Source: Seohaeicola saemankumensis
GTDB lineage: Bacteria; Pseudomonadota; Alphaproteobacteria; Rhodobacterales; Rhodobacteraceae
Length of the DNA stretch: 64,000 bases
Reading direction: 5' to 3'
Assembly (NCBI RefSeq): GCF_021021435.1
Contig: NZ_JAINWI010000011.1
Location: 244,276-308,275, forward strand
Every line of letters starts with the position of its first letter. Positions within the stretch are counted from its first letter, which is position 1. The notes under the pieces were generated by a model, which did not search any database, had not been told where the DNA came from, and saw nothing but the letters and a program-made list of their open reading frames with translations. The position numbers were made by a program, and so were the translations under genes. Positions 55,481-64,000 of the stretch are shown one piece after another.

Positions 55481-55492
55481 TCTATCGTCTCC

Positions 55493-55852
55493 TTAGAACT
55501 TGAGGCCGCCTTCACGGGCTGCATCGGCCAAAGCCTTTACTTTCCCGTGAAAGAGGAAACCACCACGATCGAAGTAGCAATCTTCGACACCGGCTTTCTT
55601 GGCCCGCTCGGCGATCGCCGCGCCAACCTTTGCAGCCGCTTCGACGTTGTTCTTGCCAACGATACCCAGATCCTTCTCCAGCGAGGAGGCAGATGCCAGG
55701 GTCACGCCACGCACATCGTCGATCAGCTGGACGCTGATGTTCTTGTTGCTGCGGTGAACGGAAAGCCGAACGCGACCGGCGTTCACTTTCCGCAATTTGT
55801 TCCGAACGCGCAGGCGGCGCTTCAGAAACAGGGTTCTTTTGCTGTTTGCCAT
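55493..55852 (-). CDS. rplR: 50S ribosomal protein L18
   Basis: 119 residues; [20 protein letters not shown] at the basic N-terminus and the 5S-rRNA-binding core with [12 protein letters not shown]. Twelve bases from rpsE. Confidence 0.97.
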   Translation of the reverse strand: MANSKRTLFLKRRLRVRNKLRKVNAGRVRLSVHRSNKNISVQLIDDVRGVTLASASSLEKDLGIVGKNNVEAAAKVGAAIAERAKKAGVEDCYFDRGGFLFHGKVKALADAAREGGLKF

Positions 55853-55863
55853 CTCTCGCGTCC

Positions 55864-56397
55864 TTACTTCTTCTTGCCTTCTTTGCGGAAGATGTACTCA
55901 CCCTTGTACTTGATGCCTTTGCCTTTATAGGGCTCGGGCTTGCGCCATTCGCGGATATTCGCCGCGACCTGGCCCACAAGCTGGGCGTCGTCACCTTCTA
56001 CAACGATTTCGGTCTGCTTCGGGCAGGTCACCGTCACACCGGCAGGCACGTCAAAGTTCACTTCGTGGCTATAGCCCAGCGACAGTTTCAGGGTATTGCC
56101 CTGAATCGCTGCACGATAACCAACACCGGTGATCTCAAGCTCGCGCTTGAAGCCGGAGGTCACGCCGGTCACAAGGTTCGCAACCATCGAGCGGGACATG
56201 CCCCACTGCTGGCGTGCACGCTTGGACGTTCCGCGCGGAGTAACTGTAACAACATTGCCATCAACTGTGATGGTCACATCGTCGGTTGCATTGAAGCTTT
56301 TGGTCCCTTTCGGGCCTTTCACTTCGACAGTCTGGCCGGACACAGACGCGGAAACGCCTGCGGGCAGCTCGACCGGTTTCTTACCAATACGAGACAT
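55864..56397 (-). CDS. rplF: 50S ribosomal protein L6
   Basis: 177 residues; [14 protein letters not shown] start, [20 protein letters not shown] in the middle and the C-terminal [13 protein letters not shown]. Two-domain L6, near the sarcin-ricin loop. Confidence 0.98.
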   Translation of the reverse strand: MSRIGKKPVELPAGVSASVSGQTVEVKGPKGTKSFNATDDVTITVDGNVVTVTPRGTSKRARQQWGMSRSMVANLVTGVTSGFKRELEITGVGYRAAIQGNTLKLSLGYSHEVNFDVPAGVTVTCPKQTEIVVEGDDAQLVGQVAANIREWRKPEPYKGKGIKYKGEYIFRKEGKKK

Positions 56398-56408
56398 TGC
56401 CTTCCTCC

Positions 56409-56801
56409 TTAGAAGACCGTGCAGAGCACTTCACCGCCAACATTGGCGCTGCGTGCTGCTGCATCCGACATCACGCCTTTGGGCGTGCTGACAATCGATA
56501 CACCCAGACCCTGACGGACCGAGGGGATATCCTTGACGCCCATGTAAACGCGACGGCCGGGCTTGGAGACCCGCTTGATGTCGCGAATGACGGGGGTGCC
56601 ATCAAAGTATTTCAGGCTGATCTCGAGGGTCGGGTGACCGTTGACATCGGTGCCTTTTTCGTAGCCGCGAATGTAGCCTTCTGCCGCAAGCACATCCAGA
56701 ACCCATGCACGCAGCTTGGAGGCCGGTGTCGAGACGGTGGACTTGCCACGCATCTGGCTGTTGCGGATACGGGTGAGCATATCGCCGATAGGATCGTTCA
56801 T
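56409..56801 (-). CDS. rpsH: 30S ribosomal protein S8
   Basis: 130 residues; [17 protein letters not shown] at the N-terminus and [16 protein letters not shown] near the C-terminus. In enterobacteria S8 represses the spc operon by binding its mRNA; no such target structure was looked for beyond the hairpins listed. Confidence 0.98.
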   Translation of the reverse strand: MNDPIGDMLTRIRNSQMRGKSTVSTPASKLRAWVLDVLAAEGYIRGYEKGTDVNGHPTLEISLKYFDGTPVIRDIKRVSKPGRRVYMGVKDIPSVRQGLGVSIVSTPKGVMSDAAARSANVGGEVLCTVF

Positions 56802-56814
56802 ATCAGTCTCTCCC

Positions 56815-57120
56815 TTACCAGCTGGATTTCACCAGGCCGGGGATTTGGCCCATCGAGCCAAGATCCCGCAGCGCGATACGCGACAGTTTAAGCTTACGGT
56901 AGTAAGCATGCGGACGACCCGTCAGCTGGCAACGATTGTGCAGACGCACGGCCGAGCTGTTGCGGGGCAGTTTCGCCAGCTTCAGGGAAGCGCGGAAACG
57001 CTCTTCCATCGGCTTGGACTGGTCGTTCACGATCGCCTTCAGCGCAGCGCGCTTGGAGGCGAACTTATCCACCAGCTCCTGACGCTTCTTTTCGCGTTCG
57101 ATCATAGATTTCTTAGCCAT
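56815..57120 (-). CDS. rpsN: 30S ribosomal protein S14
   Basis: 101 residues, long form. It has a single cysteine in [21 protein letters not shown], so it is the zinc-free (C-minus) type. Confidence 0.98.
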   Translation of the reverse strand: MAKKSMIEREKKRQELVDKFASKRAALKAIVNDQSKPMEERFRASLKLAKLPRNSSAVRLHNRCQLTGRPHAYYRKLKLSRIALRDLGSMGQIPGLVKSSW

Positions 57121-57137
57121 AACTCTCTCTCCCGCGC

Positions 57138-57701
57138 TTAGCTGTTGAAGGGCATGTTGAAGTGCTTCAACAGCGCCTTAGCTTCCGCGTCGGTTTTCGC
57201 GGTGGTGGCGATCACGATGTCCATACCCCAGACCTCATCGACCTTGTCGAAGTTGATCTCGGGGAACACGATATGCTCTTTCAGGCCCATGGCATAGTTG
57301 CCACGACCGTCAAAGGATTTGCCGGGTACGCCGCGGAAGTCGCGGATACGGGGCATCGCAATCGTGATCAGGCGATCCAGAAATTCGTACATCCGGTCAC
57401 CGCGCAGGGTCACCTTGGCACCCATCGGCATGCCTTCACGAACGCGGAAACCAGCGATCGAGTTCTTGGCGATGGTTGTGACGGCTTTCTGGCCAGCAAT
57501 CGTCGACAGGTCTTCCTGTGCCGATTTGGCTTTTTTGCTATCACGCACGGCTTCTGCACCGCAGCCGATGTTCAGGACGATCTTGTCCAGACGCGGGATC
57601 TGCATGTCGTTCTTGTAGGAAAACTCTTCCTTCAGAGCGGCCTTAATCGTGTCGTTGAACAGCGTCTTGAGGCGCGGGGTGTAGTTTTCAGTATCAAGCA
57701 T
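57138..57701 (-). CDS. rplE: 50S ribosomal protein L5
   Basis: 187 residues; [18 protein letters not shown] and the P-site-loop segment with [20 protein letters not shown]. Binds 5S rRNA. Overlaps rplX by 8 bases. Confidence 0.98.
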   Translation of the reverse strand: MLDTENYTPRLKTLFNDTIKAALKEEFSYKNDMQIPRLDKIVLNIGCGAEAVRDSKKAKSAQEDLSTIAGQKAVTTIAKNSIAGFRVREGMPMGAKVTLRGDRMYEFLDRLITIAMPRIRDFRGVPGKSFDGRGNYAMGLKEHIVFPEINFDKVDEVWGMDIVIATTAKTDAEAKALLKHFNMPFNS

Positions 57702-58005
57702 CGATCACGTCCCCCGTGGTCTTGGCAAAACGTACCTTCTTGTCGCCTTCGACCTTGAAGCCGACGCGGGTTGCTTTGCCGTTCTTGTCCAGGAACGCGA
57801 GGTTCGACAGAGCAATTGGCATCGCTTTCGGGATGCGGCCGCCCTGGCTGGTCTGGCTTTGACGCGTGTGACGGATGGCCATGTTCAGCCCTTCCACCAC
57901 GGCTTTGCCGGCTTTGGGGTCAACGGAAGTGATCTTGCCTTCCTTGCCCTTGTCCTTGCCGGCCAGAATGACGACCTTGTCGCCTGTTTTCAGCTTGGCA
58001 GCCAT
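57694..58005 (-). CDS. rplX: 50S ribosomal protein L24
   Basis: 103 residues; KOW motif [18 protein letters not shown] at 8-25. One base after rplN. Confidence 0.98.
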   Translation of the reverse strand: MAAKLKTGDKVVILAGKDKGKEGKITSVDPKAGKAVVEGLNMAIRHTRQSQTSQGGRIPKAMPIALSNLAFLDKNGKATRVGFKVEGDKKVRFAKTTGDVIDA

Positions 58006-58006
58006 C

Positions 58007-58375
58007 TTACAGCACCTCCGGGGCGAGCGAGATGATTTTCATGAAGTTCTTGGCGCGCAGTTCGCGAACAACCGGCCCGAAGATACGGGTGCCAACGGGC
58101 TCGTTGTTGTTGTTCAGGATAACAGCTGCGTTGCGATCGAAACGGATCGCTGTGCCGTCGTCACGACGGACTTCCTTGGCGGTGCGAACGACGACGGCTT
58201 TACGCACGTCACCCTTCTTCACACGACCGCGCGGAATTGCTTCCTTGACGGACACCACGATGATGTCGCCAACGGACGCATACCGGCGGTGCGAACCACC
58301 AAGAACCTTGATGCACTGAACACGGCGCGCGCCGCTGTTGTCAGCAACATCCAGGTTGGTCTGCATCTGGATCAT
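58007..58375 (-). CDS. rplN: 50S ribosomal protein L14
   Basis: 122 residues; [18 protein letters not shown] start and [18 protein letters not shown]. Seventy-three bases after rpsQ. Confidence 0.98.
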   Translation of the reverse strand: MIQMQTNLDVADNSGARRVQCIKVLGGSHRRYASVGDIIVVSVKEAIPRGRVKKGDVRKAVVVRTAKEVRRDDGTAIRFDRNAAVILNNNNEPVGTRIFGPVVRELRAKNFMKIISLAPEVL

Positions 58376-58448
58376 TTGGTTTCTCCCGACCTTTGGGGGC
58401 CTGTATCGGCATTATCCCCAGGGTTTCGACAAGCTGAGAAGCGATCGC

Positions 58449-58679
58449 TTAGTTGGCGATAACTTCCCAACGTTTCGTTTTCGACTTGGGGGCACATTCC
58501 TGAATGCGGACCGTGTCACCTACATTGAAAGCGTTGGTTTCATCGTGAGCCCGGTATTTCTTGGACTTACGGATGGTTTTCTTCAGAACAGGATGCGTGA
58601 AGCGGCGTTCGACAGAAACAGTAACGGTCTGTTCGTTTGCAGTGCTGGTCACGGTGCCTTGGAGAATACGTTTGGGCAT
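58449..58679 (-). CDS. rpsQ: 30S ribosomal protein S17
   Basis: 76 residues; [20 protein letters not shown] and [19 protein letters not shown] of the OB-fold. Twelve bases after rpmC. Confidence 0.98.
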   Translation of the reverse strand: MPKRILQGTVTSTANEQTVTVSVERRFTHPVLKKTIRKSKKYRAHDETNAFNVGDTVRIQECAPKSKTKRWEVIAN

Positions 58680-58691
58680 CTGTCAGGCTCC

Positions 58692-58895
58692 TTATTCTGC
58701 AGCCGCGGAAGCGGCTTTTTCGTTCAGCACGGTTTTCACACGCGCAACATCGCGACGCACAGTTTTCATGCGGGCGGTGGACTCCAGCTGGCCGGTGGCC
58801 TGTTGAAAGCGCAGGTTGAATGCCTCTTTCTTCAGAGCGGCCAGATCCTCGCGGAGCTGATCGAGGGTTTTATTGCGTAGTTCCTGGGCGTTCAT
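58692..58895 (-). CDS. rpmC: 50S ribosomal protein L29
   Basis: 67 residues from the ATG at 58895 ([14 protein letters not shown]), preceded by AAGGA; an ATG nine codons upstream is open but lacks family support. Core [18 protein letters not shown] is standard. A 198-base gap separates it from rplP. Confidence 0.96.
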   Translation of the reverse strand: MNAQELRNKTLDQLREDLAALKKEAFNLRFQQATGQLESTARMKTVRRDVARVKTVLNEKAASAAAE

Positions 58896-59046
58896 GTCGC
58901 CGGTCCTTTTTAACAACGTCACCGGAGAGCCCCTTGTTCAAAAAGGGTCACCCTGATTCCCGGTGGAGATGGATGAAGGGGCCGTATAGGCCGGTTCCCT
59001 CAAGTTGACAAGGCCTGTTTCCACAGACCCATTCCTAAAAGGATAA

Positions 59047-59064
59047 GGCGGGGTTGCCCCCGCC
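59047..59064 (-). other. Terminator-like hairpin between rplP and rpmC
   Basis: GGCGGGG and CCCCGCC pair with a 4-base loop; on the minus strand the stem is followed by TTATCCTTTTAGG. It sits 30 bases after rplP in an unusually wide (198-base) gap inside the S10 operon. Confidence 0.6.
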
Positions 59065-59093
59065 CTGCCCCCATTTTATGTGCCGCTGAAGAC

Positions 59094-59507
59094 TTACCAG
59101 TCTTCGCGGACGACCACGCGGGTCTTGATCGGCAGTTTCATCGCCGCCAGACGCAGTGCCTCGCGGGCAATGGTCTCGTCGACGCCGTCGATCTCGAACA
59201 TCACGCGACCCGGCTTGATCTTGGCCGCCCAGAAATCAACGGAGCCTTTACCTTTACCCATACGGACTTCGGTCGGCTTCGAGGTAACGGGTGTATCCGG
59301 GAAAATCCGGATCCAGACACGGCCTTGACGTTTCATGTGGCGCGTCAGAGCGCGGCGAGCCGCCTCGATCTGACGCGCTGTAACCCGCTCCGGCTCGGTG
59401 GCTTTAAGGCCGAAAGAACCGAAATTCAGGTCGCTACCGCCTTTAGCCAGACCGTGGATACGGCCTTTATGCTGCTTGCGGAATTTAGTGCGCTTAGGTT
59501 GAAGCAT
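59094..59507 (-). CDS. rplP: 50S ribosomal protein L16
   Basis: 137 residues; [16 protein letters not shown] start, [22 protein letters not shown] and the RMGKGKGS loop. Thirteen bases after rpsC. Confidence 0.98.
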   Translation of the reverse strand: MLQPKRTKFRKQHKGRIHGLAKGGSDLNFGSFGLKATEPERVTARQIEAARRALTRHMKRQGRVWIRIFPDTPVTSKPTEVRMGKGKGSVDFWAAKIKPGRVMFEIDGVDETIAREALRLAAMKLPIKTRVVVREDW

Positions 59508-59520
59508 CTGTCATTCCTCC

Positions 59521-60228
59521 TTAACGGCGGCCGCCGGCGCCACGGGGCGCGGGACCATCCTGGAGTTCCTGCAGGCGACGGTCATGTGCCGACGGATCGT
59601 GCTCCATGATTTCACCTTTGAAAATCCAGACCTTGATGCCGATGATGCCGTAAGCCGTTGTGGCTTCAACATGAGCGTAATCAATATCGGCACGCAGCGT
59701 GTGCAGCGGCACGCGACCTTCGCGGTACCATTCGGTCCGTGCGATCTCGGCACCGCCAAGACGACCGGCAACGTTCACACGGATACCAAGGGCACCCATA
59801 CGCATGGCGTTCTGCACGGCACGCTTCATGGCACGACGGAAGGAGACACGACGCTCAAGCTGCTGTGCAATGCTCTCACCGACCAGAGCCGCGTCCAGTT
59901 CCGGCTTGCGGACCTCGACGATGTTCAGGTGCAGTTCGCTTGCCGTCAGCTTGGCCAACTTCTTGCGAAGGGTTTCGATATCGGCGCCTTTTTTGCCGAT
60001 GATCACGCCCGGACGTGCAGCGTGGATCGTCACGCGGCACTTCTTGTGCGGACGTTCGATGATCACGCGTGCGATCCCGGCCTGCTTGGCCTCTTCCTTG
60101 ATGAACTTGCGGATTTTCAGGTCTTCCAGAAGAAGGTTCCCGTAATCCTTGGTATCGGCGTACCAGCGGCTATCCCAGGTGCGGTTGACCTGGAGGCGCA
60201 TGCCGATCGGATTGACTTTCTGACCCAT
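59521..60228 (-). CDS. rpsC: 30S ribosomal protein S3
   Basis: 235 residues; [20 protein letters not shown] start, a KH domain with [16 protein letters not shown] and the S3 C-terminal domain. Its start overlaps the rplV stop by one base. Confidence 0.98.
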   Translation of the reverse strand: MGQKVNPIGMRLQVNRTWDSRWYADTKDYGNLLLEDLKIRKFIKEEAKQAGIARVIIERPHKKCRVTIHAARPGVIIGKKGADIETLRKKLAKLTASELHLNIVEVRKPELDAALVGESIAQQLERRVSFRRAMKRAVQNAMRMGALGIRVNVAGRLGGAEIARTEWYREGRVPLHTLRADIDYAHVEATTAYGIIGIKVWIFKGEIMEHDPSAHDRRLQELQDGPAPRGAGGRR

Positions 60229-60608
60229 TAGGCTTGCTCCTCAACTTGACGCACCTTGATGGTGAGTTCCGAGAACGGCTTGACGATTTTACCGAACCGG
60301 CCACGTGCACGCGGACGACCGCGCTTGAGCGTCAGGTTCTTGCCAACATAGGCCTCGGCGACAACCAATTCATCGACGTCGAGGTTATGGTTGTTCTCGG
60401 CGTTCGCTATGGCCGATTGAAGGCATTTCTTCACATCGATCGCGATCCGTTTCTTCGAGAAGGTCAGGTCCGTAAGGGCCTTGTCGACCTTTTTGCCGCG
60501 GATCATCGCAGCCACCAGGTTCAGCTTCTGCGGGCTGGTCCGAAGCATGCGCAGTTTTGCCATTGCTTCGTTGTCAGCCACGCGGCGGGGGTTTTTTTCC
60601 TTGCCCAT
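60228..60608 (-). CDS. rplV: 50S ribosomal protein L22
   Basis: 126 residues; [20 protein letters not shown] near the start and the tunnel-lining beta hairpin with [15 protein letters not shown]. Three bases after rpsS. The N-terminal [15 protein letters not shown] segment extends beyond the E. coli form. Confidence 0.98.
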   Translation of the reverse strand: MGKEKNPRRVADNEAMAKLRMLRTSPQKLNLVAAMIRGKKVDKALTDLTFSKKRIAIDVKKCLQSAIANAENNHNLDVDELVVAEAYVGKNLTLKRGRPRARGRFGKIVKPFSELTIKVRQVEEQA

Positions 60609-60611
60609 GAC

Positions 60612-60890
60612 TTACTTCCGCTTCGCTTTTTTGTCGGCCGCGTGACCATGATAGGTACGGGTCGGTGAATATTCGCCAAACTTCTGGCCGATCATGTCTT
60701 CCGTGACGTTCACGGGAACATGTTTCTTGCCATTGTAGACGCCAAACGTCAGGCCCACGAACTGGGGCAGGATCGTCGAGCGACGCGACCAGATCTTGAT
60801 AACTTCATTGCGTCCGGATTCGCGCGCAGCTTCGGCTTTCTTAAGCACGTAAGAGTCGACGAACGGACCTTTCCATACAGAGCGAGACAT
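60612..60890 (-). CDS. rpsS: 30S ribosomal protein S19
   Basis: 92 residues; [20 protein letters not shown] and [20 protein letters not shown]. Three bases after rplB. Confidence 0.98.
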   Translation of the reverse strand: MSRSVWKGPFVDSYVLKKAEAARESGRNEVIKIWSRRSTILPQFVGLTFGVYNGKKHVPVNVTEDMIGQKFGEYSPTRTYHGHAADKKAKRK

Positions 60891-60893
60891 CTA

Positions 60894-61736
60894 TTAACGC
60901 CCCTTCTTCTTGGCGTGACGCGAGCGGAGGATCAGCTTGCTGGACGCTTTGTTCTTGTTCCGGGTGCGCGCACCCTTTGTCGGCTTGCCCCACGGGGTCA
61001 CCGGATGACGACCACCCGAAGTCCGGCCTTCACCACCCCCATGCGGGTGATCGATCGGGTTCATAACCACACCACGAACACTCGGGCGGATGCCCTTGTG
61101 ACGCATGCGGCCAGCCTTGCCGTAATTCTGGTTGCTGTTGTCGGGGTTGGACACGGCACCAACGGTGGCCATGCATTCCTGACGTACAAGACGCAGCTCG
61201 CCCGAAGACAGGCGAATCTGGGCATAGCCGCCGTCACGACCCACGAACTGGGCATAGGTGCCCGCCGCGCGCGCGATCTGACCACCCTTGCCGGGCTTCA
61301 TCTCGATGTTGTGGACAATCGTACCGATCGGCATGCCCGAAAACGGCATCGCATTGCCCGGCTTGATGTCGACCTTCTTGCCAGCAACGACCGAGTCGCC
61401 AATGGCCAGACGCTGGGGCGCGAGGATATAGGCCTGTTCGCCATCCTCGTACTTGACCAGCGCGATAAAGGCGGTCCGGTTCGGGTCATACTCGATCCGC
61501 TCGACGGTTGCCGCCACGTCGAATTTGTTACGCTTGAAATCGACGATCCGATAAAGGCGTTTCGCCCCGCCGCCAATGCGGCGCATCGTGATCCGTCCGG
61601 TGTTGTTCCGGCCGCCATTCTTGGTCAAACCCTCGGTGAGGGCCTTGACCGGACGTCCTTTCCACAGCTCCGAACGGTCGATCAGAACCAGCCCACGCTG
61701 GCCCGGCGTCGTCGGTTTATACGACTTGAGTGCCAT
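60894..61736 (-). CDS. rplB: 50S ribosomal protein L2
   Basis: 280 residues; [20 protein letters not shown] and the peptidyl-transferase-region [20 protein letters not shown] with the conserved histidine. Follows a 149-base structured gap after rplW. Confidence 0.98.
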   Translation of the reverse strand: MALKSYKPTTPGQRGLVLIDRSELWKGRPVKALTEGLTKNGGRNNTGRITMRRIGGGAKRLYRIVDFKRNKFDVAATVERIEYDPNRTAFIALVKYEDGEQAYILAPQRLAIGDSVVAGKKVDIKPGNAMPFSGMPIGTIVHNIEMKPGKGGQIARAAGTYAQFVGRDGGYAQIRLSSGELRLVRQECMATVGAVSNPDNSNQNYGKAGRMRHKGIRPSVRGVVMNPIDHPHGGGEGRTSGGRHPVTPWGKPTKGARTRNKNKASSKLILRSRHAKKKGR

Positions 61737-61760
61737 GCTTTCTGTCTTCCGTTGTGCAGT

Positions 61761-61777
61761 GCGGGGGCAAGCCCCGC
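61761..61777 (-). other. Hairpin upstream of rplB
   Basis: GCGGGG and CCCCGC pair around GCAAG in the rplW-rplB gap, 25 bases before the rplB start. Together with the larger stem at 61839-61867 it could fold the rplB leader. Confidence 0.5.
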
Positions 61778-61838
61778 TATGTTATAGGCCCCCTGAGGTG
61801 CCCGCGGTATAGGGCCCCGAAGGTCCCCGTCTCAAAAG

Positions 61839-61867
61839 CCATGGCCCCGGCAAATGCGGGGCCATGG
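61839..61867 (-). other. Strong hairpin after rplW
   Basis: Perfect 11-bp stem CCATGGCCCCG/CGGGGCCATGG with a 7-base loop, 18 bases past the rplW stop, no T-run. The most stable stem in the ribosomal cluster. Confidence 0.7.
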
Positions 61868-61885
61868 AAGATTCGCGTCCTACTA

Positions 61886-62182
61886 TCAGAGACCTGTGGT
61901 CACGTCGATAGTGTTTCCCTCTTCGAGGGTGACGTAGGCTTTCTTGACGTCCCGACGCTTGCCCAACTGGCCGCGGAAACGCTTGGATTTGCCTTTGGTG
62001 ATCGTTGTGTTGACGGCTTTGACCTTCACACCGAACAGAGCTTCGACAGCCTGCTTGATCTGGGGTTTGTTCGAGTCCATCGCCACTTCAAACACGACCG
62101 CACCGTTCTCAGAGACCATGGTGGCCTTCTCGGTGATGATCGGCTTGCGGATCACGTCGTAATGTTCAACCTTCGCGCTCAT
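61886..62182 (-). CDS. rplW: 50S ribosomal protein L23
   Basis: 98 residues; [20 protein letters not shown] and [20 protein letters not shown]. Binding site for trigger factor and SRP at the tunnel exit. Overlaps rplD by ATGA. Confidence 0.98.
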   Translation of the reverse strand: MSAKVEHYDVIRKPIITEKATMVSENGAVVFEVAMDSNKPQIKQAVEALFGVKVKAVNTTITKGKSKRFRGQLGKRRDVKKAYVTLEEGNTIDVTTGL

Positions 62183-62796
62183 TTCAGGCGAGCCTCCAGT
62201 GCTTCGACCCCTGCCTTCGTGATCACCAGAGTGTCACGCTTCAGGATGTCATAGACGTTTGCGCCCATCGACGGCAGGATATCCAGACCTTCGATGTTGC
62301 GGGCGGCCTTTGCGAACAGGTCATTCACGGTTGCACCGTCAATGATCAGCGCGCGCTTCCAACCCAGCTTTGCGACCTGCTTGGCCAGTGCCGAGGTTTT
62401 ACCTTCAGCTTCAGCGGCAGAGATCACAACCAGTTCGCCAGCCTTCAGTTTCGCGGACAGGGCATGCTTGAGGCCCAGTTTGCGGAACTTCTTGGTCAGT
62501 TCGTGGCCGTGGCTGCGGGGCGTCGGGCCCTTGTAGACACCACCATGACGGAAGATCGGCGCGTTACGGTCACCGTGGCGTGCGCCGCCGGTGCCCTTCT
62601 GGCGATAGATCTTCTTGGTCGAGTAGGAGGTTTCCGAACGGGTCTTCACCTTGTGGGTGCCGGCTTGCGCATTGTTACGCTGCCAACGGACCACACGATG
62701 CAGGATGTCGGCGCGCGGCTCAAGGCCGAACAGCGCTTCGTCCAGATCGACGGAGCCAGCATTGCTGCCATCCAGATTGATCACATCAAGTTTCAT
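62179..62796 (-). CDS. rplD: 50S ribosomal protein L4
   Basis: 205 residues; core [20 protein letters not shown] loop and [20 protein letters not shown]. In enterobacteria L4 represses the S10 operon through its leader; no such leader is recognisable here. Overlaps both rplC and rplW by 4 bases. Confidence 0.98.
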   Translation of the reverse strand: MKLDVINLDGSNAGSVDLDEALFGLEPRADILHRVVRWQRNNAQAGTHKVKTRSETSYSTKKIYRQKGTGGARHGDRNAPIFRHGGVYKGPTPRSHGHELTKKFRKLGLKHALSAKLKAGELVVISAAEAEGKTSALAKQVAKLGWKRALIIDGATVNDLFAKAARNIEGLDILPSMGANVYDILKRDTLVITKAGVEALEARLK

Positions 62797-63530
62797 GCTT
62801 CACCCCCTTCGGCGGGCGCTTCGACTGCCGGTGCCTCGGTTGCGGCGGCAGCAATGGCCGATTTCAGAGCAGCCGGGAACGGAACGTTTTCGGGCAGCTT
62901 TTTCTTGACGGCGTCCTTGATCGTGACCCAGCCACCCTTGGAGCCGGGAACAGCACCTTTGACCATGATCAGGCCACGGTCAGCATCTGTTCTGACGACT
63001 TCGAGGTTCTGCGTAGTGATACGCGCGGACCCCATGTGACCTGCCATCTTCTTGCCTTTGAACACCTTACCGGGATCTTGGCACTGACCGGTCGAACCAT
63101 GCGATCGGTGGCTGACAGACACACCGTGTGAAGCCCGCAGACCGCCGAAGTTGTGGCGCTTCATCGCACCGGCAAAACCTTTACCAATGGATGTGCCCGA
63201 CACGTCGACTTTCTGACCCGCAACGTAATGTTCGGCCGAGATTTCCTCGCCCACACCGATCATGTTGTCGGCGGTGACGCGGAATTCCGCCACTTTCCGC
63301 TTGGGGGCCACATTGGCCACCGCGAAATGGCCGCGCATGGCCTGCGATGTCCGCTTGGCCTTGGCATTGCCCGCGCCCAGTTGAACGGCTGTATAGCCGT
63401 CCCGCTCGGGCGTGCGCTGTGCCACGACCTGCAGATTTTCAAGCTGGAGAACGGTTACAGGAATCTGCTTTCCGTCTTCCATGAAAAGCCGGGTCATGCC
63501 GACTTTCTTTGCGATAACACCAGAGCGCAT
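62793..63530 (-). CDS. rplC: 50S ribosomal protein L3
   Basis: 245 residues; [15 protein letters not shown] start and the long loop with [20 protein letters not shown]. The glutamine methylated in many L3 proteins lies in [22 protein letters not shown]-terminal Ala/Pro/Glu tail of about 30 residues is extra relative to E. coli. Confidence 0.98.
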   Translation of the reverse strand: MRSGVIAKKVGMTRLFMEDGKQIPVTVLQLENLQVVAQRTPERDGYTAVQLGAGNAKAKRTSQAMRGHFAVANVAPKRKVAEFRVTADNMIGVGEEISAEHYVAGQKVDVSGTSIGKGFAGAMKRHNFGGLRASHGVSVSHRSHGSTGQCQDPGKVFKGKKMAGHMGSARITTQNLEVVRTDADRGLIMVKGAVPGSKGGWVTIKDAVKKKLPENVPFPAALKSAIAAAATEAPAVEAPAEGGEA

Positions 63531-63547
63531 ACTGGATACCCTCCTTC

Positions 63548-63862
63548 TTACGACTGCAGCTTGATCTCGACATCCACACCAGCGGCGAGGTCGAGCTTCA
63601 TCAGCGCGTCCACGGTCTGGGGGGTCGGATCAACGATGTCGAGCAGACGCTTATGCGTGCGGATCTCGAACTGATCGCGGGATTTCTTGTCGATATGCGG
63701 CCCACGGAGAACCGTGAACTTCTCGATCTTGTTCGGCAGCGGGATCGGGCCACGCACAGTCGCGCCAGTGCGCTTTGCGGTGTTGACGATTTCCTGCGTG
63801 CTGGCATCCAGTACGCGGTAATCAAAAGCCTTCAGCCGGATGCGAATATTTTGGCTTTGCAT
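63548..63862 (-). CDS. rpsJ: 30S ribosomal protein S10
   Basis: 104 residues; [18 protein letters not shown] and [20 protein letters not shown]. First gene of the S10 cluster; 81 bases downstream of tuf with a hairpin but no clear terminator, so tuf and rpsJ may be partly co-transcribed. Confidence 0.98.
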   Translation of the reverse strand: MQSQNIRIRLKAFDYRVLDASTQEIVNTAKRTGATVRGPIPLPNKIEKFTVLRGPHIDKKSRDQFEIRTHKRLLDIVDPTPQTVDALMKLDLAAGVDVEIKLQS

Positions 63863-63896
63863 AGTTTAGCCTTTCGCGGCGTTAGAGTTGATAGGA

Positions 63897-63919
63897 GGAC
63901 CACCGGCTCTTCCGGTGGC
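63897..63919 (-). other. Hairpin between tuf and rpsJ
   Basis: CCACCGG and CCGGTGG form a 7-bp stem around CTCTT. No T-run on the minus strand, so probably not a full terminator. Confidence 0.45.
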
Positions 63920-63943
63920 CCTCGTCGAACCCGAAGTGGTCTA

Positions 63944-64000
63944 TTACTTCAGAATTTTGGACACGACGCCCGCGCCGACGGTACGACCGCCTTCACGGAT
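63944..64000 (-). CDS. tuf: Elongation factor Tu, C-terminal end (partial)
   Basis: Only the last 18 codons and TAA lie in the window: IREGGRTVGAGVVSKILK, the invariant EF-Tu C-terminus of domain 3. The gene continues beyond the right edge. Confidence 0.95.
   Translation of the reverse strand: MREGGRTVGAGVVSKILK

Noticed and set aside
1..64000. CRISPR array, toxin-antitoxin pair or defence system
   Set aside because: No regularly spaced repeats, Cas genes or known defence families were seen on either strand.

Overview
The window is a typical chromosomal stretch of a moderately GC-rich alphaproteobacterium of the order Rhodobacterales (Rhodobacter/Roseobacter relatives). Evidence: the formate dehydrogenase order fdsGBACD known from Rhodobacter capsulatus, a bztABCD-type amino acid transporter, a mitochondrial-type ATP12 chaperone gene, the order rpmH-rnpA-yidD...yidC-MOSC-yihA-argB, and the gene series rplQ-degP-rarA-crcB-rluC-HAD-ATP12 downstream of the ribosomal cluster. 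The species cannot be named from sequence alone.

Layout. 0.2-3.6 kb (minus strand): CoxG-like protein, then a compact unit of SohB-like protease, 54-aa zinc-ribbon protein, Ca/Na antiporter and pteridine-reductase-like SDR. 3.7-6.9 kb: a three-part TakP-like TRAP transporter. 7.1-14.1 kb (plus): LysR regulator and the NAD-linked molybdenum formate dehydrogenase operon fdsGBACD, with a perfect LysR-type inverted repeat between regulator and operon. 14.1-21.1 kb (minus): peptide ABC transporter with an M29 aminopeptidase gene upstream, so uptake and hydrolysis of peptides may be linked. 21.2-23.6 kb: divergent MFS and DMT exporters. 23.7-24.24 kb: a 288-bp internally deleted insertion-sequence relic next to tRNA-Arg(ACG). 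24.4-28.0 kb (minus): VTT membrane protein, MerA/Lpd-like flavoprotein and sensor kinase in one tight unit. 28.2-38.7 kb: the rpmH-to-argB region (translation, membrane insertion, RNase P), carrying extra genes (DUF3833, ttcA, an EAL protein, an SDR). 38.7-43.4 kb: bztABCD. 43.6-49.2 kb: ATP12, HAD phosphatase, RluA-type synthase, crcB, rarA, degP. 49.3-64 kb (minus): tuf (partial), then S10, spc and alpha ribosomal clusters including secY, adk and rpoA.

Transcription: the ribosomal genes run right to left from tuf. Strong hairpins occupy most of the wider gaps, and a convincing intrinsic terminator follows adk, so rpsM-rpsK-rpoA-rplQ probably has its own promoter. 

I looked for defence systems, prophage, CRISPR, toxin-antitoxin pairs and unusual biosynthetic clusters and found none. 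The most interesting items are modest: the fds operator, the IS relic, the VTT/flavoprotein/kinase operon and the tiny zinc-ribbon protein. I do not see a convincing undescribed system.
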